Assembly (NCBI GenBank): GCA_013287545.1
Contig: JABDDQ010000002.1
Location: 1 to 64,000 of the forward strand
Length of the DNA: 64,000 bases
Direction: 5' to 3'
From: Bacteroidota bacterium
GTDB taxonomy: Bacteria; Bacteroidota; Bacteroidia; B-17B0; Aurantibacillaceae
How positions within the stretch are numbered: the stretch's first letter is position 1; the number at the start of each line of letters is the position of its first letter. Below are positions 35,213 to 44,294 of the stretch, piece by piece. The notes below the pieces were generated by a model that was not told where the DNA came from, did not search any database, and saw only the letters and a list, made by a program, of their open reading frames with translations. The position numbers and the translations under genes were made by a program.

Positions 35213-36514
35213 ATGACGATAGACGTTTTAATTACCATACTATTGGTTTTACTGAATGGTTTTTTTGTAGCCGCTGAGTTTTCTATGGTTAAGGTTCGTG
35301 CCTCGCAGGTAGAATTAAAAGCTAATAAAGGTGGTAAACGTGCAAAAATTGCTTTGCACATGGTAGAGAATTTAGATAGTTACTTATCTGCTACCCAATT
35401 AGGCATTACGCTTGCCAGCCTTGCACTTGGCTGGGTGGGAGAAAATGTAATGGCTGACCTTATTACAAAAACAGTACATTTTTTTAATACCGATATTAGC
35501 GCTGACTTAGTTCATAAAATTTCTATACCGGTTGGCTTTACTTTAATAACCATAGCTCATATTGTGTTTGGAGAGCAAGCCCCTAAAATGACCGCAATTA
35601 AAGACCCTCTAAAAATTGCCTTGTTTATAGCAGTGCCCATGCGCATTTTTTATGTAGTGTTTAATCCGTTTGTGTGGTTTTTAAATAAGCTGTCTTCTTT
35701 TATATTACGAATATTTGGTATAAAAAACACCAACGAATCTGATGCGCATAGCGAAGAGGAGCTTAGAATGATACTTACTGAAAGTGAGGAATCGGGTGCA
35801 ATAAAACAATCTGAAAACGAACTGATACAAAATGTATTTGATTTTGATGACCGTATTATAAAACAAATAATGGTGCCTCAAAATCGTGTTTCTGCTATAA
35901 ATATAGAAATGGGGCACGAGCAGATTATTAAAAAAATTATTGAAGAAGGTTACTCTCGCTTACCTGTTTACTTAGGCGATATAGATAATGTTGTGGGCAT
36001 TATACATAGTAAAGATTTATTGAAAGCAGTAATTGATAATCGTTTTAAAAGCATTAAAGAAATTATGCGCCCGGCACATTTTGTGCCTGAAAATATGAAG
36101 GTAAATGATTTACTGCGTGATTTTCAGCGCTTACATGCCCAAATAGCCATTGTGACCAATGAGTTTGGCGCTACCGCAGGCGTTATTACAATGGAGGACA
36201 TTATTGAAGAATTAGTGGGCGAGATACGTGATGAGCATGATGACGAAAAACCTGAAATTGAAAAAATAAACGATACCGAATATATTGTAAAAGCGCAAAC
36301 AACCTTGGTAGACTTAAACGAATCGTTACCCATTGCGTTGCCCGAAAGCCCGCATTACGATACCATTTCGGGTTACGTAAATTATATTTTTGGCCGTATA
36401 CCGGCTGTTAATGAAAAAAGGTATACCAATGGTTATGAAATAACTATTTTAAAACGCAAAAAACAAAGCGTTGAGTTAATCAAAATAACTGTTTTAGATA
36501 AGGATATAAATTAA
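35213..36514 (+). CDS. Hemolysin/CNNM-CorC-like membrane protein with CBS pair
   Basis: The 433-residue protein has an N-terminal DUF21 (CNNM) transmembrane domain (ITILLVLLNGFFVAAEFSMVKVRASQVE, about 1-190), a CBS pair (about 205-325; MVPQNRVSAINIEM, GYSRLPVYLGDIDNVVGIIHSKDLL, GVITMEDIIEELVGEI) and a C-terminal CorC/HlyC domain (TEYIVKAQTTLVDLNESL, HYDTISGYVNYIFGRIP). Relatives are linked to magnesium or cobalt efflux and resistance; hemolytic activity is a historical name. Transport of Mg2+ is inferred only. A 91-bp hairpin element follows 7 bases after the stop. Confidence 0.92.
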   Translation: MTIDVLITILLVLLNGFFVAAEFSMVKVRASQVELKANKGGKRAKIALHMVENLDSYLSATQLGITLASLALGWVGENVMADLITKTVHFFNTDISADLVHKISIPVGFTLITIAHIVFGEQAPKMTAIKDPLKIALFIAVPMRIFYVVFNPFVWFLNKLSSFILRIFGIKNTNESDAHSEEELRMILTESEESGAIKQSENELIQNVFDFDDRIIKQIMVPQNRVSAINIEMGHEQIIKKIIEEGYSRLPVYLGDIDNVVGIIHSKDLLKAVIDNRFKSIKEIMRPAHFVPENMKVNDLLRDFQRLHAQIAIVTNEFGATAGVITMEDIIEELVGEIRDEHDDEKPEIEKINDTEYIVKAQTTLVDLNESLPIALPESPHYDTISGYVNYIFGRIPAVNEKRYTNGYEITILKRKKQSVELIKITVLDKDIN

Positions 36515-36521
36515 TGCTACG

Positions 36522-36612
36522 TTGTCATTTCGACCGCAGGGAGAAATCTGTATTTGCAAACAATCTAATCCCAAATACAGATTTCTCAGTCGTACCTCCT
36601 TCGAAATGACAA
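36522..36612. repeat. 91-bp dispersed imperfect palindrome, copy 1
   Basis: The ends TTGTCATTTCGA and TCGAAATGACAA form an outer 12-bp stem, and GAGAAATCTGTATTTG pairs with CAAATACAGATTTCTC as an inner stem, separated by an asymmetric internal loop. It differs from copy 2 at 46832 by two substitutions in 91 bases. It lies between convergent genes, 30 bases from the stop codon of the Fur-family gene. It resembles a REP-like or 3'-UTR hairpin element; no coding capacity. Confidence 0.88.
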
Positions 36613-36642
36613 GGGTAAGTTTAAAATACAGCAGCAGATAAC

Positions 36643-37125
36643 CTATTTTACAGGTTTAAACCCGTGTGCACATTTCCCGTTTTTGGTAAGTCCTTGGCAT
36701 TTGCCGTATAAAGTAAGCGAATGTCTATCTATATCAAACTTTAAAATTTCACCTGCCATTTGCTGTATTTGTTGCAGGCGTGGGTCACAAAACTCAAATA
36801 CATGCTCACAATCCTGACAAATAAGATGGTCGTGCTGACGATACATATAAGCCTTTTCGTACATAGCCTGGTTTTTACCAAACTGATGCTTAATAATTAA
36901 ATTACACTCTAATAAAACCTCAACCGTATTGTATAAAGTAGCCCTGCTAACCTGGTACTTTTTGTTTTTCATATGTACAAACAGGGTTTCAATATCAAAA
37001 TGCCCTTGTATGCTGTACACTTCATCTAATATAGCAAAACGCTCGGCAGTTTTGCGCAATTGCTTTACTTCTAAATGATCGGTAAGTATTTTTTTTACTT
37101 TTTCCTTTATTTCGGTTGTAATCAT
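36643..37125 (-). CDS. Fur-family metal-responsive transcriptional regulator
   Basis: The 160-residue protein is a winged-helix Fur-family repressor: QLRKTAERFAILDEVYSIQGHFDIETL (DNA-binding helix region), VSRATLYNTVEVLLECNLI (recognition helix), and the regulatory metal site RQHDHLICQDC (His98, His100, Cys103, Cys106). C-terminal Cys143 and Cys152 could complete a structural zinc site. Whether it senses Fe, Zn or peroxide cannot be decided. It is the third gene after the cytochrome c protein and hflX, with an 11-base gap to hflX. Confidence 0.93.
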   Translation of the reverse strand: MITTEIKEKVKKILTDHLEVKQLRKTAERFAILDEVYSIQGHFDIETLFVHMKNKKYQVSRATLYNTVEVLLECNLIIKHQFGKNQAMYEKAYMYRQHDHLICQDCEHVFEFCDPRLQQIQQMAGEILKFDIDRHSLTLYGKCQGLTKNGKCAHGFKPVK

Positions 37126-37136
37126 TTATCTAAAAT

Positions 37137-38336
37137 TTAGTACAGTAAGTTATGATACGGATAACGCTTTACGTGTAGTTTTTTAACCTCATTGTAAACC
37201 ATAGTCCGCAGTTCATCAATGTTATTTTTTTCGGTGGCAGAAATAAATACATTTAAGCCGTTGCCTTTGCTCATCCAAGTTTGTTTAAGCTGTTCAAGGC
37301 TCACATTATCCTTCGTTTCAGGTGTTAAATCATCTTCCTCTTTTTCGGTAAAATGATAGGCATCTGTTTTATTAAAAATAGTTATTATCAGCTTATCGCC
37401 TGCGCCAATTTCGGTAAGGGTGTTGGTTACGGTTTCCATTTGGTTGGCAAAAGCGGGGTGCGAAATATCTACTACATGTAACAACACGTCAGCCTCGCGC
37501 ACCTCATCTAAAGTTGATTTAAACGATTCTACCAACTGGGTAGGTAGTTTGCGTATAAAACCTACCGTATCGCTCAATAAAAAAAACAGGTTATCTATTA
37601 CCACTTTACGTACTGTGGTATCTAAGGTGGCAAATAATTTGTTTTCAGCAAACACGGTACTTTTGCTAAGTAAGTTCATTAAGGTTGATTTACCTACGTT
37701 GGTGTAACCCACCAAAGCAACCCGTATCATTTCGCCACGGTTTTTACGCTGCGTGGCCATTTGCTGGTCTATGTCTAAAAGCTCTTTTTTAAGTACCGAT
37801 ATTCTATCGCGAACGTTACGTCTGTCGGTTTCAATCTCCTTCTCACCTGCTCCGCCACGGGTTCCCGTACCACCACGCTGACGTTCTAAGTGAGTCCACA
37901 TACCGGTTAAGCGGGGTAATAAATATTGATACTGCGCTAATTTAACTTGTGTGCTGGCATGGGCAGTACGTGCCCGTGCAGCAAATATTTCGAGAATCAG
38001 ATAGGTTCTGTCTAAAATTTTACGTTCAAGTTCTTTCTCTAAATTACGTTGTTGCGATGGACTTAGTTCATCATCAAACACCACCACATCAATATCGTTT
38101 TCTTTTATATAGGTTTTAATTTCGTTTAGCTTGCCTTTACCTACAAAGGTTGATTTATCGGGTTTTTCTAAGCGCTGTAAAAACTGTTTGGTAGGCAGTA
38201 AACCATCAGTTTCAACTAAAAAGGCAAGTTCATCTAAATACTCCTGCGCTTTGTCTACATCCTGATGTTTAGTTATTAAACCAACTAATATGGCCTTACG
38301 CTGTTTAGGCGCTGTCGATTCGGGTTTTTTGCTCAT
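37137..38336 (-). CDS. hflX: Ribosome-associated GTPase HflX
   Basis: HflX splits stalled or heat-damaged 70S ribosomes and binds GTP. The 399 residues show the N-terminal HflX domain (DVVVFDDELSPSQQRNLE, RTYLILEIFAARARTAHASTQVKLAQYQYLLPRLTGMW), the glycine-rich linker RGGTGTRGGAGEKEIETDRR, and the GTPase motifs G1 GYTNVGKST, G3 DTVGF and G4 NKTD. It is preceded by the cytochrome c gene (5-base gap) and followed by the Fur-family gene, a likely three-gene operon. Confidence 0.95.
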   Translation of the reverse strand: MSKKPESTAPKQRKAILVGLITKHQDVDKAQEYLDELAFLVETDGLLPTKQFLQRLEKPDKSTFVGKGKLNEIKTYIKENDIDVVVFDDELSPSQQRNLEKELERKILDRTYLILEIFAARARTAHASTQVKLAQYQYLLPRLTGMWTHLERQRGGTGTRGGAGEKEIETDRRNVRDRISVLKKELLDIDQQMATQRKNRGEMIRVALVGYTNVGKSTLMNLLSKSTVFAENKLFATLDTTVRKVVIDNLFFLLSDTVGFIRKLPTQLVESFKSTLDEVREADVLLHVVDISHPAFANQMETVTNTLTEIGAGDKLIITIFNKTDAYHFTEKEEDDLTPETKDNVSLEQLKQTWMSKGNGLNVFISATEKNNIDELRTMVYNEVKKLHVKRYPYHNLLY

Positions 38337-38341
38337 TAAAA

Positions 38342-38968
38342 TTACTTGCCCTTAATATTTTTGCCAACGTACTCAGCAATTGCTTTAGCTTGTTCAGGGG
38401 TTAAGCCATTTATTTTACTCATGGTATTTCGTCCGTTTTGTATAATGCTTGAAATGCTATCGTTGCTCAGTTGAGTTATAGACAAATCAAATGCGCCTGC
38501 CATTTTTAATTTCCCATCTGCACCGTGGCAAGTTGCACAGTTGGCTTTATAAAATTCTTGCCCATTAATAGTTCCATCAGCATTTGCTGCTTTTTCTGGT
38601 TTTTTGGCTTCTTGATGTTTCATCATTTCACCCATGCCAAACGCAGCCAGTATTAATATGAAAGCTAAAGTAGCTAAACCTTTATTGCCTTTTTTAAACC
38701 CAACCACTGCTAATGGAATAGATAGAAACACAACTGTTATTTTTATAATAAGCATTGGCGGAATTACAGGTAGCTGAATCATTAAATAAACACCTGTCGC
38801 CAAAAACAAAAAGCTTACAATCATTTCTAAAACTTTTACTTTTTTAGTAAATGAGGCTAATACATCTTTTTTGTCGGCCAATAATAAAATGGTCTTAATC
38901 AGATAGATTAGAAAGAAGATGATTACTACTACAAAGTGTGTTTTTTTAATGATTTCGAAGGTTGTCAT
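38342..38968 (-). CDS. Four-TM SirB-like domain fused to cytochrome c
   Basis: The 208-residue protein has four N-terminal transmembrane segments (about 11-30, 45-65, 72-91, 97-115) resembling the SirB family, then a linker and a C-terminal class I cytochrome c domain with CATCHGADGK (Cys144, Cys147, His148) and Met183 in NTMSKINGL as the probable sixth ligand. The membrane half contains a His at residue 11. It is probably a membrane-anchored electron carrier with heme on the periplasmic side. The SirB assignment is from overall pattern only. It heads the hflX-fur operon. Confidence 0.82.
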   Translation of the reverse strand: MTTFEIIKKTHFVVVIIFFLIYLIKTILLLADKKDVLASFTKKVKVLEMIVSFLFLATGVYLMIQLPVIPPMLIIKITVVFLSIPLAVVGFKKGNKGLATLAFILILAAFGMGEMMKHQEAKKPEKAANADGTINGQEFYKANCATCHGADGKLKMAGAFDLSITQLSNDSISSIIQNGRNTMSKINGLTPEQAKAIAEYVGKNIKGK

Positions 38969-38983
38969 AATTTAATTTTTTTT

Positions 38984-39024
38984 CAAATGTACAGATTATC
39001 TTAAAATGAAATTGTGTATTTTTG
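38984..39024. promoter_or_regulatory. Divergent -7 boxes for cytochrome c gene and 4-TM protein
   Basis: The minus-strand TACATTTG (38991 to 38984) lies 15 bases before the cytochrome gene ATG; the plus-strand TATTTTTG (39017-39024) lies 10 bases before the ATG at 39035. Both match the -7 element, with weak -33 regions. Leaders would be very short on both sides. Confidence 0.45.
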
Positions 39025-39034
39025 TACTGTAATA

Positions 39035-39469
39035 ATGTTTAACAATAGGTTTTATTTTGGTTGGTTACTATCGGCTGTATTTATGTACTTAGCCTTCTAT
39101 CTCTTTCATGGGATAATGACTAACGATATTTTAAAACTTACTATTCCTAAAACCTTGTTTCTTTCGGTAGCTGCCGTAGTTTATTTAGTGGTAGCTTTTG
39201 GTATGTCGGTAGTATTTAAAAGCACATCGCTTAAAAAAAATATTAGAAACCCATATAGGCGTGGCTTGCTTATTGGCATTTTAACTGCCTTGTTTATGTA
39301 CGGTGTTGCGTTTACAGTTGGCATATCTTTTTCGTTTAAAGTAACCATGTTTAATTTATTGGTAGATGTTAGCTGGCAACTTATTGAACAAAGCATTGGT
39401 GCATTTTTTATAGCCCTTGCTAACACCTTATTTTACCGTGAAGAAGAAAACCACGCTAATTTTTTGTAG
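39035..39469 (+). CDS. Four-TM membrane protein of unknown function
   Basis: I do not recognise this 144-residue protein. It has four hydrophobic segments (YFGWLLSAVFMYLAFYLFHG, LFLSVAAVVYLVVAFGMSVVF, RGLLIGILTALFMYGVAFTVG and a C-terminal one ending IEQSIGAFFIALANTLFY). Charged loops are short. The ATG at 39035 follows a -7 promoter box by ten bases; a longer TTG start is less likely. Its end overlaps the next lipoprotein gene by 32 bases, so the two are probably co-expressed. Confidence 0.7.
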   Translation: MFNNRFYFGWLLSAVFMYLAFYLFHGIMTNDILKLTIPKTLFLSVAAVVYLVVAFGMSVVFKSTSLKKNIRNPYRRGLLIGILTALFMYGVAFTVGISFSFKVTMFNLLVDVSWQLIEQSIGAFFIALANTLFYREEENHANFL

Positions 39470-39803
39470 CCTACTCTTTCTGTTTTTTTTAGGAGGATGC
39501 TCTTTTAAAAAAATAGAATTTGATACACAAAGCGGCAAAACAAACATCGTTAAAGTAGGCGAAAAGTTTAGAATTACCTTAGAGGGAGAAAACCATCTAC
39601 AAAATTACTATTGGCTTTTAATAGAAAACTCAAATAAACGAGAGTTAACTTATTTAGGCTCGGTGTTTCACGGCGATAAATCGGGTGAGGTTGATTTTAA
39701 TTTTGTGCCTATACAGAGTGGAGAAGTAAGCCTTACTTTTAACCTTAAGCACTTTAACGATAGCATACAAACCAAAGTTTTTAAAGTAGAAGTTATTAAA
39801 TAA
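39438..39803 (+). CDS. Small lipoprotein resembling chagasin-type (I42) protease inhibitors
   Basis: The 121-residue protein starts at GTG 39438 inside the preceding gene and has a lipoprotein signal (TTLIFCSLLFLFFLGGC). The mature part, VKVGEKFRITLEGENHLQNYYWLL and FVPIQSGEVSLTFNLKHF, follows the layout of chagasin-like inhibitors of cysteine peptidases. The canonical NPTTG loop is not conserved (ENHLQNY), so inhibitory function is uncertain. The longer TTG start at 39417 would put seven extra residues before the signal and is less likely. Confidence 0.68.
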   Translation: MKKKTTLIFCSLLFLFFLGGCSFKKIEFDTQSGKTNIVKVGEKFRITLEGENHLQNYYWLLIENSNKRELTYLGSVFHGDKSGEVDFNFVPIQSGEVSLTFNLKHFNDSIQTKVFKVEVIK

Positions 39804-39811
39804 TTTCTTAC

Positions 39812-39841
39812 TTGCTCATCGCTAAAAAAACCTTACTTTCG
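39812..39841 (+). promoter_or_regulatory. Promoter of lpdA (TTG-N19-TACTTTCG)
   Basis: TTG at 39812-39814 and TACTTTCG at 39834-39841 are 19 bases apart, near the Bacteroidota consensus. The lpdA ATG is 20 bases downstream. Confidence 0.6.
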
Positions 39842-39861
39842 CAACACAAAATTTTATTAAA

Positions 39862-41250
39862 ATGAGCTACGATGTTATAGTTATAGGAAGTGGTCCGGGC
39901 GGTTATGTTGCTGCTATACGCGCTTCGCAATTAGGTTTAAAAACAGCTATTGTTGAACGCGAAAACCTGGGAGGCATTTGCCTTAACTGGGGTTGCATTC
40001 CTACTAAAGCCCTATTAAAAAGTGCGCAAGTATTTGAGTACTTAAACCACGCTAAAGATTATGGCATTAGTGCCGATAACATTAAAGCTGATTTTGGCGC
40101 CGTTGTAAAACGTAGCCGCGATGTGGCTGATGGCATGAGTAAAGGCATTCAGTTTTTAATGAAAAAAAATAAAATTGATGTTATTATGGGCACTGCTAAA
40201 GTAAAAGCAGGTAAAAAAGTGGAAGTTACCGCTGCCGATAAAACAGTTGCTACACACGATGCTAAACATATTATTGTAGCCGTTGGTGCCCGCTCTCGCG
40301 AATTACCAAACTTACCACAAGATGGTAAAAAAATTATTGGTTATCGCCAGGCAATGAATTTACCTAAACAACCAAAAAGTTTGTTGGTTGTAGGTTCGGG
40401 TGCTATAGGCATTGAGTTTGCTTATTTTTACGCAACTATGGGTACTAAAGTTACCGTGGTTGAGTTTATGCCAAACATTGTTCCAGTTGAAGATGAAGAC
40501 GTATCGAAACAATTAGAAAAATCGCTTAAAAAAGCGGGTATCGATATTATGCTTAACGCTTCGGTTGAAAGTGTTGATACTAAAGGTGATATTAGTAAAG
40601 TAAAAATTAAAACAGCTGATGGCGAAAAAATAGTTGAAGCCGAAGTTGTACTATCTGCCGTGGGCATACAAACCAACTTAGAAAACTTAGGTTTAGAAGA
40701 TGTTGGTATTGCAACTGATAAAGGAAAAATTTTAACTGATAAGTTTTACGCTACCAATGTACCGGGCTATTATGCCATTGGTGATTGCGTTGGCGGACAG
40801 GCACTTGCCCACGTTGCCAGTGCAGAAGGCATAACTTGTGTTGAGAAAATTGCAGGTCATAGCCCAGAGCCGATTGATTATAACAACATACCGGGTTGTA
40901 CTTATTGCCAACCCGAAATTGCATCGGTTGGGTTTACTGAAAAGAAAGCTAAAGAAGCAGGTTACGAAATTAAAGTGGGTAAATTTCCTTTCACAGCATC
41001 GGGTAAAGCGAAGGCTGCCGGTGCCCCTGATGGATTTGTGAAACTTGTTTTTGACGCTAAATACGGTGAAATTTTAGGCGCACATATGATTGGTGCTAAT
41101 GTTACCGAAATGATTGCTGAAATTGTAGTGGCTCGTAAATTAGAAGCTACAGGGCATGAGTTAATTAAATCGGTACACCCACATCCTACTATGAGTGAGG
41201 CTATTATGGAAGCTGCCGCTGCTGCATACGGAGAAGTTATACATCTTTAA
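39862..41250 (+). CDS. lpdA: Dihydrolipoyl dehydrogenase (E3)
   Basis: LpdA reoxidises dihydrolipoamide of 2-oxoacid dehydrogenase or glycine cleavage complexes, passing electrons to NAD. The 462-residue length is typical. Features are the FAD fold VIVIGSGPGGYVAAIRA, redox disulfide Cys40-Cys45 in GGICLNWGCIPTKALL, NAD-binding VVGSGAIGIEFAYFY, FAD motif YYAIGDCVGGQALAHVASAEG and the C-terminal HPHPTMSEA catalytic His-Glu. It is followed after 3 bases by a lipoprotein gene. Confidence 0.96.
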   Translation: MSYDVIVIGSGPGGYVAAIRASQLGLKTAIVERENLGGICLNWGCIPTKALLKSAQVFEYLNHAKDYGISADNIKADFGAVVKRSRDVADGMSKGIQFLMKKNKIDVIMGTAKVKAGKKVEVTAADKTVATHDAKHIIVAVGARSRELPNLPQDGKKIIGYRQAMNLPKQPKSLLVVGSGAIGIEFAYFYATMGTKVTVVEFMPNIVPVEDEDVSKQLEKSLKKAGIDIMLNASVESVDTKGDISKVKIKTADGEKIVEAEVVLSAVGIQTNLENLGLEDVGIATDKGKILTDKFYATNVPGYYAIGDCVGGQALAHVASAEGITCVEKIAGHSPEPIDYNNIPGCTYCQPEIASVGFTEKKAKEAGYEIKVGKFPFTASGKAKAAGAPDGFVKLVFDAKYGEILGAHMIGANVTEMIAEIVVARKLEATGHELIKSVHPHPTMSEAIMEAAAAAYGEVIHL

Positions 41251-41253
41251 GCC

Positions 41254-41811
41254 ATGATTAAAAAGAGCTTTTCATATACATTGGTAGCTTGCTCAATAGC
41301 AGCAGGCTTAATGGTTAGCTCTTGCAATCATACTACTGATAAGGATAAAGAAGAAGTTGTTACAAACCGTGTTTTTGCTGATTACCACTATGCTTTAGAT
41401 TCTGTTATTAAAAGTAAAGAAGGCATTATTTGTGGCATTGAGCTGGGACAAAGTGTAAAACTTATTCCTGCCAGAGAAGTGAACCAAGCCATTGAAAAAG
41501 CCAACGACCATATTACGTTCGAACAAAAAATAGATTCGGTAAGTAAATATGCTATAACCTACTCGTTTGAAAACGATACCATTACTGAGATGGAGGTTTT
41601 AATTGCTTCGCAAAACAGCGAAGAGGGCGAAAAAATACTAACTGATTTAAAAAACTATTACAGCAAAAAATATACAGCCCCTATGATGGATAAGGGCTAT
41701 TTTGTGTTTAGCTGTTTTGATAGTAAAAAACAAAATTTTACCATAACCTTAACGGATAATAGCGGTACATCAAACTCGGTTATTGACATGTACGTTTACA
41801 GAGAGAAGTAG
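41254..41811 (+). CDS. Lipoprotein of unknown function
   Basis: I do not recognise this 185-residue protein. It has a lipoprotein signal (SIAAGLMVSSC, Cys24) followed by an acidic linker and a mixed alpha/beta domain (DYHYALDSVIKSKEGIICGIELGQSVKLIPARE, YSFENDTITEMEVLIAS, KQNFTITLTDNSG). It starts three bases after lpdA and is likely cotranscribed with it. Confidence 0.7.
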   Translation: MIKKSFSYTLVACSIAAGLMVSSCNHTTDKDKEEVVTNRVFADYHYALDSVIKSKEGIICGIELGQSVKLIPAREVNQAIEKANDHITFEQKIDSVSKYAITYSFENDTITEMEVLIASQNSEEGEKILTDLKNYYSKKYTAPMMDKGYFVFSCFDSKKQNFTITLTDNSGTSNSVIDMYVYREK

Positions 41812-41870
41812 ATTCTGTGTTAATTCTGTACCCTTATTTTGTTTTCCATATGTAAACTATTTGTTATTTT

Positions 41871-41901
41871 TTTGTTTTGATTGTATTTTACAATACATTT
41901 G
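41871..41901 (+). promoter_or_regulatory. Consensus promoter (TTTG-N19-TACATTTG) of the C10 peptidase
   Basis: TTTG at 41871-41874 and TACATTTG at 41894-41901 are exactly 19 bases apart, a full match to the Bacteroidota consensus and the same spacing and -7 box as the trp promoter. The ATG lies 21 bases after the box. Confidence 0.72.
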
Positions 41902-41922
41902 GAAAATCACTAAAACAACAAC

Positions 41923-44280
41923 ATGATAAAAAAGTTTATTCCTCTATTTTTTGCGTTGGCAACAGGTGCTTTATGTGCTAAACCTGTAACACCAAATACC
42001 GCAAAAAAAGTAGCTCAAAATTTTTACGCTCAAAACTCTAAAATAAAAGTAAACGAGGTGGCTTTGGCTTATATCCAAACATCGCCTACAGGCTCTCCGC
42101 TTTATTATGCATTTAATATAAACAACAACGATGGTTTTGTTATTGTAACTGCCGATGATGCCGCAAGCCCCGTTATTGGTTACTCAACTAAAAATAGTTT
42201 TGTGCAACCCGAAGCTTATACTACTATAGCGTATTGGTTAACTACCCGCGCTAAAGAAGTTACTACTATTCAGGCATTACAAGCCCTACCTACCGCCGGC
42301 GTTGCGTTAGATTGGCAGAAATATATTACCAATAACCCTAACATAAATAATAAAAGACTTAGCTCGCAACAAAACAGCACATTAAGTTTTGCTGATAGTA
42401 TAGCGCCACTTGTTCAATCAACTTGGAACCAATCGCCATTTTATAATGCTATGTGTCCGGGGGGTACAGGTGCCAATCAAGCAGTAACAGGTTGTGTAGC
42501 TACTGCTATGGCTCAAATTATGCGTTATTGGAATTATCCTACAACGGGCACGGGTTCAAGTTCGTATTGCGATTGCACAGCACAAGGTTATTCTGATAAT
42601 TATGGTACATTAAGTGCTAATTATGGTGCAACAACCTACAATTGGGCTAACATGCCTTTAAACATTGGATCGAGCAATGCCGATGTAGCTTTATTAAATT
42701 TCCATTGTGGCGTAAGTGTTGATATGGATTATGACCCTGCAGGAAGTGGTGCTTATGTAATTACAGCCGAAAACCCTATTTGCGCGCAAAACTCGTACGT
42801 TACGTATTTTAAATACGACCCAACTACTATTAAGGGCTTAGTTCGTTCAAATTATACGGATACTGCCTGGACTAACCTTTTAAAAAATGATTTAAACATT
42901 GGGCGCCCTATACAATATGCAGGCGATGACCCGGTACAAGGTGATGGGCATACATGGGTTTGCGATGGCTACGACCAAAACGATTTTTTCCATATGAATT
43001 GGGGTTGGGGTGGTGATGATAACGGTTATTTTTTAATCAATAATTTATTAACTACAAATGGTGGTTTTAATCCATCGGCAGATCATGAAGCTATTTTTGG
43101 AATTGTGCCTATGACCACTAATTCTGTAGATGCCAGTATACCTGCCATTTTAAATCCTACCGGTTTTTATTGTGGCACCAGTGGTACCTTTGCTCCTTCG
43201 CTTACATTACAAAATATGGGGAATAACGTGCTAACATCTTGTACTATTAATTATCAAATTGATAATGGCTCTGTTCAAACCCAAGCTTGGACAGGCTCCT
43301 TAGTATTTGGGCAAGCTACTACTGTAACGTTACCAAGTTTTACATCAAGTAGCGGGTCGCATACATTAACTTGTTACAGCAGCGCACCTAACAATTCGGT
43401 TGACCAAAACCCGGCAAACAACCAATCGGTTACTAATTTTAATATAACAGCAAGTGCGACTTTACCTGTGGTAGAAAGTTTTGAAAGCAACTTAGTACCA
43501 TCTGCCATGTGGAATGTTTCGCATACGGCAGGTAATGGGGTAGATTTCTCTATTGCTACTAACGCGGCTGCAACAGGTTCAAAATCTGCGATGATAAATA
43601 ACATGACTAACACGGCAGGCAATAACAGCGTTTTACAAACCGGTTCTTCATACGATTTATCTACACTTAGCAACCCCGCTTTATCATTTAAAGTAGCTTA
43701 TCAGGAAAAAGCAAGCACAAATAACGATAAACTTCAGGTTTACACATCTACTGATTGTGGTGCAAGCTGGCAATCGAGATGGGCACGTTGGAGTTCTACT
43801 TTATCTGTTTTAGGAGGCGTAGGAACTAATGCTTATGTGCCTACAGCAAACGATTTTACAACCTACACGGTTAACATAAATAATGTAGCTACCAGTACAA
43901 ATGTGCTTTTCCGTTGGGAGTTTTATGCCGACCCTAATGGTGTGGGTAACAATTTATATATAGATGATATTAATATTGATGGTGGATTGCAACCACAACT
44001 AAGCATTAAAAACTTAGAAACTGCGGTAAACTTAAACTTATACCCTAACCCAACTACAGGGGTGGTTAATTTAGCGTTTAACTTTACCGAAAAACATACA
44101 GTTGCTGTACAAGTTGCCGATATGCTGGGCAGAGTTATAGAAACAATGGATGCTAAAACCTACCAAGCAGGAGAAAGCATTCTTACACTTGGAACCAACA
44201 ACAGTTACCAAACAGGTGTTTATTTTGTAAACATTACTATTGATGGGCAACAAGTATCTAAAAAAGTAATTGTAGAGTAA
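41923..44280 (+). CDS. Secreted C10 cysteine peptidase with T9SS type A sorting domain
   Basis: The 785-residue protein belongs to the streptopain/prevotellain family. Layout: signal peptide (1-19); inhibitory prodomain (about 20-150); C10 catalytic domain with Cys191 in TGCVATAMAQIMRYW and His343 in GDGHTWVCDGYD; a CARDB-like beta domain (about 405-510); a jelly-roll/MAM-like domain (about 515-690, FESNLVPSAMWNV to NNLYIDDINID); and a C-terminal type A T9SS domain (LYPNPTTGVVNLAFNF, MLGRVIETMDA, GVYFVNITIDGQQVSKKVIVE). It is exported and probably anchored or released at the cell surface. Host or protein-degrading use is inferred. A strong promoter and terminator bracket it. Confidence 0.94.
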   Translation: MIKKFIPLFFALATGALCAKPVTPNTAKKVAQNFYAQNSKIKVNEVALAYIQTSPTGSPLYYAFNINNNDGFVIVTADDAASPVIGYSTKNSFVQPEAYTTIAYWLTTRAKEVTTIQALQALPTAGVALDWQKYITNNPNINNKRLSSQQNSTLSFADSIAPLVQSTWNQSPFYNAMCPGGTGANQAVTGCVATAMAQIMRYWNYPTTGTGSSSYCDCTAQGYSDNYGTLSANYGATTYNWANMPLNIGSSNADVALLNFHCGVSVDMDYDPAGSGAYVITAENPICAQNSYVTYFKYDPTTIKGLVRSNYTDTAWTNLLKNDLNIGRPIQYAGDDPVQGDGHTWVCDGYDQNDFFHMNWGWGGDDNGYFLINNLLTTNGGFNPSADHEAIFGIVPMTTNSVDASIPAILNPTGFYCGTSGTFAPSLTLQNMGNNVLTSCTINYQIDNGSVQTQAWTGSLVFGQATTVTLPSFTSSSGSHTLTCYSSAPNNSVDQNPANNQSVTNFNITASATLPVVESFESNLVPSAMWNVSHTAGNGVDFSIATNAAATGSKSAMINNMTNTAGNNSVLQTGSSYDLSTLSNPALSFKVAYQEKASTNNDKLQVYTSTDCGASWQSRWARWSSTLSVLGGVGTNAYVPTANDFTTYTVNINNVATSTNVLFRWEFYADPNGVGNNLYIDDINIDGGLQPQLSIKNLETAVNLNLYPNPTTGVVNLAFNFTEKHTVAVQVADMLGRVIETMDAKTYQAGESILTLGTNNSYQTGVYFVNITIDGQQVSKKVIVE

Positions 44281-44294
44281 TTAGTAAACCATTT

